Part shown: positions 56,365 to 64,000 of the stretch, piece after piece
Layout: each line of letters opens with the position of its first letter
Numbering within the stretch: the first letter of the stretch is position 1
From: Candidatus Scalindua sp.
Lineage (GTDB): Bacteria > Planctomycetota > Brocadiia > Brocadiales > Scalinduaceae
DNA: 64,000 bases
Direction: 5' to 3'
NCBI GenBank assembly: GCA_031316155.1
Contig: JALDRB010000007.1
Coordinates: 62,001 to 126,000, forward strand
Translations under genes and position numbers: made by a program
Notes under the pieces: generated by a model
Databases searched by the model: none
What the model was told of the DNA's origin: nothing
Seen by the model: the letters and a program-made list of their open reading frames with translations, nothing else

Positions 56365-56386
56365 ATATGCGAATAGTAAGTGTCAG

Positions 56387-57535
56387 CTATCCTTCCCAAT
56401 AACGGAGAATTACAACAAATATCGAATCACTTAGGATAATCAGAAAAATACTGCTCACAACTGCGGAAGTAGTCGCTTTGCCGACACTTGCAACTCCACC
56501 TTTTACCTGAAAGCCTCTCAGGCAACCTGTCCATGAGATAAGTATTGCAAAGACAGCACTTTTGAAAATACCCAGAAACAGGTCATACAAGCTCACTGTA
56601 TTGATAGTCTGTGTAACATAACCGTTAATAGTAAGATCAAGCATGGTTACACCTACAACTAAACCACCTGCGATGGCAAACAAGTCTGAGAAAAGAACAA
56701 GAAGAGGCACTACCAGGCAGGATGCGATTATGCGTGGTAATACCAGAAAAATATGAGGATCAATACCCATCGTAAAGAGTGCATCGATTTCTTCAGTTAT
56801 TTTCATTGATCCGATCTCGGCTGCAAAAGCGGAAGATGAACGACCAGCAACGATAATTGCCGTCATAATAGGACCTAACTCGCGCGTCATTGACAGGCTT
56901 ACCAACGAAGCTACATAGATATTAGCTCCAAACTGCTGTAGTTGAACTGATGACATAAAAGCCATTATCAGGCCAAGAAGAAAACTTATCAAGACCACAA
57001 TAGGCAGGGCGTTCAGTCCTACTCTACGCATGTTTTCCATTATATCATTCAGTCGTAGCATCCTTGAGTTTCCGAAACATCGAAAGAGGGAGTGGAATGT
57101 GTCACCCAGAAATGTAAGCATGGAAACCTGATCTTCTCCAAACTTAATGGCAGCATCACCCATACGGGTAAATATGTCCGGAGCACTCCTCTGTTCAAGA
57201 TAAGTTTGCTGACCCAACAAGTCAAAACGGTGAATCGAAAGAATATTATTTACCTTTTCATTTATATGAGTTAATGAAAAATTGCCTCTTCTGTCACCCA
57301 TTGCTTTCTTCAGACCGACTAACACTGCTACTCCGAAATCATCGAGAAAGTGTAGGTGTAGCAAATCTGCTACAAGAATTTTAGGTTGATGTTTACGTAT
57401 CAGGACATTAAATTCCTCAATGAGGGAGGAGGCGTTTTCTCTGTATAAGCGATCATGCAGATAAATCGTAAGTTTTCCCGATTTATCGTGACTGAAACGA
57501 TAAAAATTTGAAAGGTTATTTTTAGGAGCAGCCAT
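56387..57535 (-). CDS. mlaE: MlaE family permease with N-terminal STAS domain
   Basis: A 382-residue fusion of MlaB- and MlaE-like parts. Residues about 15-110 form a STAS domain (GKLTIYLHDRLYRENASSLI, ADLLHLHFLDDFGVAVLVGL, the last in parts). From about 135 the MlaE permease runs with five to six helices and signatures ALPIVVLISFLLGLIMAFMS, RELGPIMTAIIVAGRSSSAFAAEIG and ALFTMGIDPHIFLVLPRI. It is the membrane part of an MCE lipid ABC importer/exporter. No Shine-Dalgarno is visible before the ATG. It is the first gene of the transport run mlaE-mlaF-IS-mlaD-lipoprotein-sensor. Confidence 0.9.
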   Translation of the reverse strand: MAAPKNNLSNFYRFSHDKSGKLTIYLHDRLYRENASSLIEEFNVLIRKHQPKILVADLLHLHFLDDFGVAVLVGLKKAMGDRRGNFSLTHINEKVNNILSIHRFDLLGQQTYLEQRSAPDIFTRMGDAAIKFGEDQVSMLTFLGDTFHSLFRCFGNSRMLRLNDIMENMRRVGLNALPIVVLISFLLGLIMAFMSSVQLQQFGANIYVASLVSLSMTRELGPIMTAIIVAGRSSSAFAAEIGSMKITEEIDALFTMGIDPHIFLVLPRIIASCLVVPLLVLFSDLFAIAGGLVVGVTMLDLTINGYVTQTINTVSLYDLFLGIFKSAVFAILISWTGCLRGFQVKGGVASVGKATTSAVVSSIFLIILSDSIFVVILRYWEG

Positions 57536-57701
57536 AGGTATATTTGGTTTTTCTTATAATTTAATTGGCTGACAAATGGTTATTAATGTTAATGAATACA
57601 GAGAGAAAGTTCTATTACACCTTCGGTGTGTTAAAGAAAAATGTTTATTGTCATTTTCTAAGGTGCATTTGTCAATATAAAAGAATTCATAAACTTCGTT
57701 C

Positions 57702-59348
57702 TTATGGTGGAGTGCTGAAGGGTAGTGAAAAAAGTTCTCGCAGCACTCTTTCCGGATAAATGCAGAAAGGATATTCTCTATTCGTAATAAGAGAATTATA
57801 ATCTAACTTCTTTTTTAGATGTTCCAGCTCCTTTTCCTTCTCCCGGATTAAGGGAGAGATCTTTTCCTTCATCAATATCCTGAGTTGTTTCAGTTGGTTA
57901 AAAATCCGTTGTTTTTCTTGCTGATTGTGTATTTCTGCTGTTATCAGCGTATTTTTCTCTGTAACCATAGATTGCATCAATGGATCTTTCGTGATTTCAT
58001 CGGAAGCATAGTTTTCTGGATGCTGATTCATCCCCTTGATGATGTGTCTCAGACCGTCAGCGTCTGCAGGAGAAACATTGTATTGATCATAGGGTAGATG
58101 CAGGGTAGCTGAGATAGTTGCATAACCGGGAGGTTCAACTCCGAAAAACTTTTTTATTATCTCGTCTGTAATCAGATCATATTTTGCTCCCCCAATACCA
58201 TGAACAAACAAATCAGACACAAACATCCTGGCATACATGGTGTTAATTATGGCCCTCGGACGTATACGTAAGCCGGCATCTTTGATATGTTTCATTTTCC
58301 TGAGATTTTCTAAAGGAGCCCTCCCGATGCTGAAATTCAGCTTCACAATACTATCTCTTTTATATATCAGGTTAACGTTCCCTTCAGACGCAACTGAGGC
58401 GAATAGTCTTTCTCTCGGTTCGTTTTCACCCCAAATCCAGAAAGGGAGTTCAATAACATCTCCCTGCCTCACTAAATCTGGTAATGGGTTTGCCTTCGAC
58501 CTGATATTTTTCTGCTTTCGGTACCTGTCGAGTTCGGTATTGTAAATGTCTACAAAAATTTTCAAATTTTGTACTATATGCAGGAAAAATTCTGAAAAAG
58601 GTTCCGTCTCACAGAGGAGGGAAACGGGAATTTCTAGATTGTTGATGTTAAATCTTTGCAGGTACACATGTCTTGTAAAGGTAAACAGGTCACAATACGG
58701 TTGTATATGGTTATTGAGCGTTATCATAATATTCATAAACTCGGTGAATGTTCTCTCCATTTCAGGATTATGTATGAATTGCAGGACCTTTTTTCTCAAT
58801 GAGCTCAATTCGGTCTGTTTTGTGTTACCAATTTCTTCAAAGGCAGTTCCGTGCATTCTGGTCATGAACGGTATCTTTTCAAGTGTGGTACATAAGCCAT
58901 TAATATTGGGGATGTCTAAAGAGTTGCTATGGAAGATGTCATTATCGACAATCATGTTTAAGCCTACACCCTCTACCTTATTTGCAATGTTGTTGACGAG
59001 GGCGTACTTGATCAGAACTCCTGGGTGAACAAATACCGGAGCATGCCCTGTTTGGATTATCTTGGTTTCCTGGGTATATGCATCATTGCGATAAAAGAAA
59101 TTCTCATCACCTGTTATTTCTAACTTTGTACATAGAGACCATATCCTTTTGGTGTATTCTCTAGCTTTTTTAAGTGTTTCTGCCCGGACCCGTTCGCGAA
59201 ATTGAGAAAAAGGTTTGCCGTTAATGTCAAAATGGTAAGAGTGAAATCTTTCCTTATTTAAAGCGGTTAATCCCGCAATCTCTTTATAAGCAGGTTTAAT
59301 GAATATCTCTTTGTCATTATTCGGAATCGTGAATGTTTCAAATTTCAT
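57702..59348 (-). CDS. Conserved hypothetical protein (548 aa)
   Basis: A soluble 548-residue protein with no signal or membrane segment. Recognisable patches are IIQTGHAPVFVHPGVLIKYAL (seen in parts), MIVDNDIFHSNSLDIPN, RPRAIINTMYARMFVSDLFVHGIGGAKYD and FFGVEPPGYATISATLHLP, then a C-terminal coiled coil (about 485-530). The TGHxPxxxHPG and HGIGGAKYD arrangement faintly recalls the bacillithiol ligase BshC, but I cannot support that call. GGGAG lies 9 bases before the ATG at 59348, which replaces an upstream in-frame start. It precedes mlaE by 166 bases on the same strand. Confidence 0.7.
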   Translation of the reverse strand: MKFETFTIPNNDKEIFIKPAYKEIAGLTALNKERFHSYHFDINGKPFSQFRERVRAETLKKAREYTKRIWSLCTKLEITGDENFFYRNDAYTQETKIIQTGHAPVFVHPGVLIKYALVNNIANKVEGVGLNMIVDNDIFHSNSLDIPNINGLCTTLEKIPFMTRMHGTAFEEIGNTKQTELSSLRKKVLQFIHNPEMERTFTEFMNIMITLNNHIQPYCDLFTFTRHVYLQRFNINNLEIPVSLLCETEPFSEFFLHIVQNLKIFVDIYNTELDRYRKQKNIRSKANPLPDLVRQGDVIELPFWIWGENEPRERLFASVASEGNVNLIYKRDSIVKLNFSIGRAPLENLRKMKHIKDAGLRIRPRAIINTMYARMFVSDLFVHGIGGAKYDLITDEIIKKFFGVEPPGYATISATLHLPYDQYNVSPADADGLRHIIKGMNQHPENYASDEITKDPLMQSMVTEKNTLITAEIHNQQEKQRIFNQLKQLRILMKEKISPLIREKEKELEHLKKKLDYNSLITNREYPFCIYPERVLRELFSLPFSTPP

Positions 59349-59384
59349 AGAATTTAGCTCCCAACTTGGCCAAGCCAGAATCAA

Positions 59385-59680
59385 ATAAGGGGATAGACAT
59401 CTTATATGTTCTAGCTCGGCCAGGTTGTCAAGTTTCCCTTATATAAATATGTCGATAAGCGATTCAGAATTCCATATTACTATTACATTTATGAGCCCAT
59501 AAACTACTTTCTCTTTCATCACAAATCCAGTGTAAATAATAAATGCAAGTCATTATTACTACTCCTTAATAGAAAAATATCAAAGAGCAGTCAAAATGCA
59601 GTTGTCCATTCCATAGTGAATGACAACCTGTGGAGGGGTAATAGCCTCTCCCTTATATTTAAATCGGAGGTAAAAATAAA
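59385..59680. other. Gene-free stretch before prophage-like remnants
   Basis: An AT-rich stretch of about 300 bases with no credible gene or strong repeat. A good ribosome site (GGAGG, 59666-59670) stands before the small frame at 59681. Confidence 0.4.
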
Positions 59681-59895
59681 ATGGAAAAACAAAAACAACA
59701 AACCAAACCAATACCACAAGAACACAAACACAACAAATACAAATAAGAAATAGATTTGAAGAAAAGCAGCCAACACTTAGCAGAAATATAACGCTAAGCC
59801 AGAATAAAAAATGGTTAATTATTAGAACAATAAGGACAGACATTGTTCACGTAAACTGTCTACAGAAGATATTAGTATCTGGTGAAATGCAATGA
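59681..59895 (+). pseudogene. Possible small gene broken by a frameshift
   Basis: GGAGG lies 10 bases before an ATG that opens a Lys/Gln-rich 21-codon frame (MEKQKQQTKPIPQEHKHNKY). The neighbouring frame stays open from there to a TGA at 59893 (RNRFEEKQPTLSRNITLSQN, IVHVNCLQKILVSGEMQ). One frameshift near 59740 would join them into about 71 residues. The stop overlaps the next small frame as ATGA. It resembles the tiny regulatory genes of phages, but no family is recognised. Confidence 0.3.
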
Positions 59896-60062
59896 GAAAA
59901 GACAGTCAAAAAAGCAATCTTGAAGATAAATGTAAACGAGCAATACTAAGGATGGCTGATGATGTAAAAGACATTAATCATAAACTCACTCATTTTTTGG
60001 GAAATTATAGAATTGATTATTACAAAATACACAACAGTGCAAATTACCCAAACTATCACTGA
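59892..60062 (+). CDS. Possible small protein (56 aa) in prophage-like debris
   Basis: A 56-codon frame starts at an ATG overlapping the previous stop (ATGA), which is typical of coupled phage genes. The peptide (MRKDSQKSNLEDKCKRAIL, then MADDVKDINHKLTHFLGNY) is helical and charged. No family is recognised. It converges on the broken S24 repressor fragment at 60107. Confidence 0.3.
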   Translation: MRKDSQKSNLEDKCKRAILRMADDVKDINHKLTHFLGNYRIDYYKIHNSANYPNYH

Positions 60063-60106
60063 CTACACCAAGACTGCCTGTAACTACCCAGTGCAACTAA
60101 TTTAAA

Positions 60107-60388
60107 CTACTTTTTCTTATTTGTTTTTCTGTGGCAAATGTAAATAACTACAATATCTCCTTCGTGGAATTTGGGTTCCATGCTATCTCCTCTTACCCTG
60201 AGCGCAAATGTCCCCTTTGTATCAGTTTTAACGTATTCTTCATAATCATTTTCTTGAGAAGTATAACATATCTCCTGCCAATTGCCGACCTTTGTCCATG
60301 AAATAACGAGTACACTTTTTACTTCGTCCATATGTGCCGGTTCCATACTGGCTGGCAAATATCAAGTCTCTTTCAGGAAATTTTCCAT
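60107..60388 (-). pseudogene. S24/LexA-type phage repressor remnant
   Basis: The readable part (VLVISWTKVGNWQE, then TFALRVRGDSMEPKFHEGDIVVI) is the C-terminal self-cleavage domain of CI/LexA-like repressors, with the nucleophile Ser in GDSMEP. The protein then ends in a Lys-rich tail before the catalytic Lys. Upstream there is no DNA-binding domain. An ATG at 60388 with GAGG upstream leads in frame to a TGA after eight codons. Both ends are therefore lost, and the gene is dead. It suggests an old prophage or integrative element. Confidence 0.65.
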
Positions 60389-60514
60389 TTATCCTCTACT
60401 TTTTACCAAAGTAAATCAATTCAGAGCATAATTCCCAAAAAACATTTGAATTTTCGTAATAATTTTACTACATTTACAAAATATCTAATAAGCAAATTCC
60501 TAGTGCGCCTTATC

Positions 60515-60829
60515 TCATCCATCTACTGTATCGATCTTGGATAGTTCATCTCTCATCCGTTGCTCTGCGTGCCACAAATCATAAGCTTGCTGCATGCGCA
60601 ACCAGAGACCTGGACCATTGCCTGCAAATTTGCCAATCCTAAGCGCCATTTCAGTTGTGATTGGATGAGCACAGGCTAAGACGCGATGTAATTGTTGTCG
60701 AGAAATACCCAGCCGCCGTGCAACTTCGCTGACTGATAATCCGAGAGCGGGAAGTACGTCTTCACGAAGAACCTCACCGGGGTGTGTCGGCGGATGTTTT
60801 AAAGAACGTTTAACAAAATACTCTCCCAT
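60515..60829 (-). CDS. higA: HigA-type antitoxin (XRE family), no visible toxin partner
   Basis: A 104-residue HigA/VapI-type protein. HPPTHPGEVLREDVLPALGLS is followed by a helix-turn-helix (VSEVARRLGISRQQLHRVL) and MALRIGKFAGNGPGLWLRMQQAYDLW, seen in parts. GAGGT lies 7-8 bases before the ATG. HigB toxins usually precede higA; here a family A repeat occupies that place 16 bases upstream, then mutS. It is thus an orphan, possibly acting as a regulator or antidote. The frame is intact. The codon usage looks more GC-rich than its neighbours, which hints at transfer. Confidence 0.85.
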   Translation of the reverse strand: MGEYFVKRSLKHPPTHPGEVLREDVLPALGLSVSEVARRLGISRQQLHRVLACAHPITTEMALRIGKFAGNGPGLWLRMQQAYDLWHAEQRMRDELSKIDTVDG

Positions 60830-60845
60830 AATTTTACCTCAATGA

Positions 60846-61090
60846 TATACTCATCTCATAATGATTTTCAGGCAAAATCCGAGATAAAATTGAGCGAGTA
60901 AAGTCCTCGGCGTCTCTTGTCCGGGGATACCTTCACCAAGATTTGATTTCCAGCCCGCCCGGCCTGTCAGCCGTTCGCCAGCCTCCGTCCGCCCGCCTGA
61001 ATGACGAAGTCGGGCAGGTACCGGCACGGGCGGGCGATACTCATTCTGGCGGGGACGGGCAAAACCGAAAATCAAATCGGTTTTAGTATA
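60846..61090 (+). repeat. Family A palindromic repeat, copy 7 (longest form)
   Basis: A 245-base copy from TATACTCATCTCATAATGA to CGGTTTTAGTATA. The insert near 60953-61060 is extended by extra GC-rich palindromic material (CCCGCCCGGCCTGTCAGCCG, then GGGCAGGTACCGGCACGGGC). It fills the gap between mutS and higA, 16 bases from the higA start and 14 from the mutS stop. Confidence 0.85.
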
Positions 61091-61104
61091 CCACTAACCC
61101 TTAT

Positions 61105-63750
61105 CTAATATCCATCATCATTCTCCAGTTTTTCTTTTAACTTGTGAAGAGTATTGAGAGCTTCGAGGGGAGTGATTTTTGAGATTTCAAGACTCTTCAA
61201 TTCGTCTATCACCTGATTTCCAGGTGGATTAAAGAGCGGGAGTTGTACAAATTCCGGTTCTTTTTTATTTTTGTTCAAAGATGCAAATTTGGGTTTTCCA
61301 TTTATGTCCAGTGTTTCAGCCTCAAGATTGTCAAGTATTACCTTTGCCCTTTGAATCACCTCTTTCGGCATCCCGGCTAATCTTGCAACATGGATACCAT
61401 AGCTTTTGTCCGCACCTCCCGTAATAATCTTTCTTAAGAAGATTATCTCTTCCTCCCATTCCCTTACTGCAATGTTATAGTTTTTGATGCCGGGGAAAAG
61501 CAGTGCCAATTCGGTAAGTTCGTGGTAGTGTGTGGCAAACAGAGTCCTTGATTTCAGATGTTCATATATATATTCTGTCAATGCCCACGCTATACTTACA
61601 CCATCAAAAGTACTTGTACCACGACCAACCTCATCAAGTATTATCAAGCTTCGTTTTGTTGCATTGTTTAATATGTTTGCAGCCTCATTCATCTCAACCA
61701 TAAACGTGCTCTGACCTTTCGCTAATTCATCCATTGCGCCAACTCTTGTAAAAATCCGATCAACAACCCCGATAGTAGCTTCTTTTGCCGGAATAAAACT
61801 ACCCATCTGTGCCATAAGAACAAGCAAGGCTACCTGGCGGATATAGGTGCTTTTGCCTGCCATGTTAGGTCCCGTAATGATCATGATTTGATTATCTTCT
61901 CCATCAACATCAATATCATTTGGTATAAACTTTTCACTCAGCAAGGTTTTTTCCAGGACGGGGTGTCTCCCATCAATTATCATGAGTTTGCATTCATCCG
62001 TTATGACAGGCCGGGAGTATCCATTTTCTGCAGCGATATTGGCTAAAGCAGATAGGCAGTCTAAATGGGCAATAACATCAGCTGACTTCTGTATACGTTT
62101 GGTATATGTACCAATTTTCTCTCTAATTTCCTGAAATATCTGATATTCTAAATCCTTTGCTCTTTCATCAGCGGTAAGCACCTTCGTTTCATATTCTTTC
62201 AGTTCCTGGGTAATGTATCTCTCTGCATTTTTAAGCGTTTGTTTCCGTATATATGTCTCCGGAATACAATTCTTATGAGTATTTGTTATTTCAAGATAGT
62301 ATCCGAAAACTCTGTTAAAACCAGCCTTTAACGAAGTTATGCCGGTTCTTTCTATCTCTTTTGCCTGAAAGTTTGCTATCCAATCTTTTCCATTCTTACT
62401 AATGTTTCTCAGTTCATCCAGGTCATGATTGTAGCCCTCTTTTATCATTCCACCTTCGCGAATAGAGTAAGGAGGTTCTGATAGTATGGTTGTACTGATA
62501 AGCGCCCTTACTTCCTCTAATACATCCAGTGTTTCATGAAGAGACTTGAGAATTGGAGAGTTACAAACAGAAATTGTCCTTTTTATTTTGGGCAGGAGTG
62601 AAAGTGATTGCAGGAGAGAGATAAGATCTCTGGCGTTTGCTCTGGCAAAGCTGATCTTGGACGTAATCCTTTCCAGATCATAAACATCTCTCAGGAGATC
62701 TCTGACTTCTCTGCAAAGATTACTCTGTTCGAAGAGTTCTGCTACACCATCCTGTCTGGTTTTTATGTCTTCTGATATGCACAGAGGACTTATCAACCAG
62801 CTTTTGATCAACCTGCCCCCCATAGGAGTCTTTGTTTTATCCATAATGGCCAGTAAAGAACCCTCTTTTTGATGAGTTCTCGAAGTCTTAACCAGCTCAA
62901 GACTGTGTTGTGTTGAATAGTCTAAGATCAGGTTGTGATTACTCGAAAATTTTTCAAGTTTGTTGATGTGCTTGAGAGATGTTTTCTGAGTTTCGTTCAG
63001 ATAATGAATCAAGGCACCTGCAGCGCTTATGGAAGGGCCGCAATCTTCGCAACCGAATCCTTCCAGCGATGCAGTAAGAAAATGATTGACGAGTTTTGTA
63101 TATGCTGATTCTCTTGAAAATTCCCAATCTGCACGATAGGTAACCATGGTATTAAAATCACCTGATAACCTCTTCGAGATATCATACTCCTTAAAAGTAC
63201 TGTTTTCCGGCAGTATACACTCGGAAGGACTTATTCTCGTTAACTCATCCATCAAACGGTTCTTACTGATATCCTGTACCATGAATTTCCCGGTTGAAAT
63301 ATCTACCCATGACAGACCGATTATGTCATCATCAGGAAAGAGAGATAAGAGATAATTGTTGTCTTTGTCATTCAGCATTGCATCTTCAGTAAGAGTGCCA
63401 GGAGTAATAACTCTCACAACATCACGCTCAACAATTCCTTTTTCTCCACCCGCCGTTAAAGCTGAATCTTTTCCGTAATCCTGCAACTGTTCGCATACGG
63501 CAACCTTGTGCCCGGTTTGAATCAGTTTTTGAATATAAGAGTCTGCGGCATGGTGAGGAACACCGGCCATGGGAATAGCCTTTTCACCCTTAGACCTCGA
63601 TGTTAACGTGATTCCGAGAATCTTTGATGCAATCTTGGCGTCATCAAAAAACATTTCATAAAAATCCCCCATTCGGAAAAAAAGCAATGCATCCTCGTGT
63701 TTTCTCTTAATGTTGAGGTACTGTTTCATCATTGGGGTTGAATTAACCAT
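61105..63750 (-). CDS. mutS: DNA mismatch repair protein MutS
   Basis: An 881-residue MutS1. The N-terminal mismatch-binding motif is FRMGDFYEMFFDDA, with the Phe-x-Glu pair that inserts at mispairs. Connector, lever and clamp domains follow. The ATPase domain has Walker A GPNMAGKSTYIRQVALL, then GAMDELAKGQSTFMVEM, the DEVGRGTSTFDG Walker B region and FATHYHELTEL. The C-terminal tail ends with a helical LKSLEISKITPLEALNTLHKL dimerisation-like segment. GAGATAG precedes the ATG. It is the mismatch sensor of methyl-independent or nick-directed repair; no mutL is in the window. Confidence 0.97.
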   Translation of the reverse strand: MVNSTPMMKQYLNIKRKHEDALLFFRMGDFYEMFFDDAKIASKILGITLTSRSKGEKAIPMAGVPHHAADSYIQKLIQTGHKVAVCEQLQDYGKDSALTAGGEKGIVERDVVRVITPGTLTEDAMLNDKDNNYLLSLFPDDDIIGLSWVDISTGKFMVQDISKNRLMDELTRISPSECILPENSTFKEYDISKRLSGDFNTMVTYRADWEFSRESAYTKLVNHFLTASLEGFGCEDCGPSISAAGALIHYLNETQKTSLKHINKLEKFSSNHNLILDYSTQHSLELVKTSRTHQKEGSLLAIMDKTKTPMGGRLIKSWLISPLCISEDIKTRQDGVAELFEQSNLCREVRDLLRDVYDLERITSKISFARANARDLISLLQSLSLLPKIKRTISVCNSPILKSLHETLDVLEEVRALISTTILSEPPYSIREGGMIKEGYNHDLDELRNISKNGKDWIANFQAKEIERTGITSLKAGFNRVFGYYLEITNTHKNCIPETYIRKQTLKNAERYITQELKEYETKVLTADERAKDLEYQIFQEIREKIGTYTKRIQKSADVIAHLDCLSALANIAAENGYSRPVITDECKLMIIDGRHPVLEKTLLSEKFIPNDIDVDGEDNQIMIITGPNMAGKSTYIRQVALLVLMAQMGSFIPAKEATIGVVDRIFTRVGAMDELAKGQSTFMVEMNEAANILNNATKRSLIILDEVGRGTSTFDGVSIAWALTEYIYEHLKSRTLFATHYHELTELALLFPGIKNYNIAVREWEEEIIFLRKIITGGADKSYGIHVARLAGMPKEVIQRAKVILDNLEAETLDINGKPKFASLNKNKKEPEFVQLPLFNPPGNQVIDELKSLEISKITPLEALNTLHKLKEKLENDDGY

Positions 63751-64000
63751 TTTCTATCTCATTGTTTATGGAATTTGTGGGGATCTTTGGCCACAACAAC
63801 ATCAAGTTCACTGATTCATAGAAGGTTAAGGCATTGTTTCTTCAGGAAATGGTTGTGGCCAGAAAACTTTTATTATGTCTTTTTAGAATACATACACGAT
63901 ATCGTAAAGTCAAGGTAAAGATAATTGTTGCCTCGGCTCTTTTTTTTAGCAAGGTCATCGAAAAAATGATAAAAAAAAGTGGAATTTTACGATTATACTA
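63751..64000. other. Upstream region of mutS to window edge
   Basis: No gene or repeat of note is seen in the last 250 bases. AT-rich stretches could hold the mutS promoter on the minus strand, but none is convincing. Confidence 0.4.

Larger units (their letters stand above)
56042..56386. other. Repeat-filled gap between mlaE and mlaF
   Basis: An intra-operon gap of 345 bases where a few bases would be usual. It contains a diverged family C element (56108-56205) and a family A copy (56228-56364). No gene is seen. Confidence 0.6.

Noticed and set aside
59580-59843. Minus-strand frame encoding a very hydrophobic 87-residue peptide
   Set aside because: It is the complement of an A/C-rich stretch, which gives Phe/Val/Leu-rich text by composition alone. 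The opposite strand has a ribosome site and a more protein-like frame.

Overview
The window is a roughly 40% GC bacterial chromosome segment with an outer membrane: it has a type II secretin, KdsA for Kdo synthesis, and an Mla-type lipid transporter with an auxiliary lipoprotein. Several traits point to a Planctomycetota-like genome, perhaps of the anammox (Brocadiales) kind. These are a three-subunit type B succinate dehydrogenase/fumarate reductase, a fused and greatly enlarged SecDF, a TPR protein carrying RNA polymerase alpha-CTD-like domains, and many genes without a clear Shine-Dalgarno. This placement is an inference from gene content; no rRNA or tRNA gene was seen that could settle it.

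Layout. 1-4.7 kb: decayed antitoxin remnants, a YhaN-like SMC-type ATPase, an AbrB/RelE toxin-antitoxin pair and an inositol monophosphatase. 5.1-7.6 kb: a secreted PDZ plus tandem-repeat protein cut by one in-frame TAG. 7.9-13.8 kb: housekeeping genes (truA, a tRNA-binding protein, an RluB-type synthase, thiC, a glutamine amidotransferase, a DksA-like protein). 14.1-17.5 kb: sdh/frdCAB. 17.6-28.5 kb: a Memo-like protein, a phosphoesterase, a HEAT/TPR protein, the TrkA/TrkH potassium uptake pair, YifB, miaB and a YkgJ-type cysteine-cluster protein. 29.2-35.1 kb: part of a type II secretion system (gspD, I, J, K and an H-like pseudopilin) with an Ig-like exported protein. 35.2-37.5 kb: gcvT, a small unknown gene and kdsA on the minus strand. 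38-41.3 kb: the TPR/alpha-CTD protein and ruvA-ruvB. 41.4-49.4 kb: queH, a SpoIID-like protein, tgt, yajC, secDF and a LysM protein; queH and tgt both serve queuosine. 49.6 kb: a PQQ-type beta-propeller. 50.8-57.5 kb (minus): an Mla-like lipid transport operon (STAS-MlaE, MlaF, MlaD, auxiliary lipoprotein, cNMP/PAS sensor) split by a decayed insertion sequence. 57.7-63.8 kb (minus): a conserved hypothetical gene, prophage-like debris, an orphan HigA and mutS.

The most striking feature is the load of small dispersed repeats. Seven copies of a 110-245 bp palindromic element (family A) occur, six of them ending 1-65 bp before a start codon, and some carry nested GC-rich palindromes. An inverted pair of MITE-like elements (family B) brackets the 4.9-9.8 kb block. 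A double-hairpin element (family C) occurs three times.

The most interesting proteins are SecDF, whose SecF periplasmic P1 domain appears amplified four- to five-fold, and the TPR protein with two alpha-CTD-like domains. No CRISPR array, tRNA or rRNA gene was seen.
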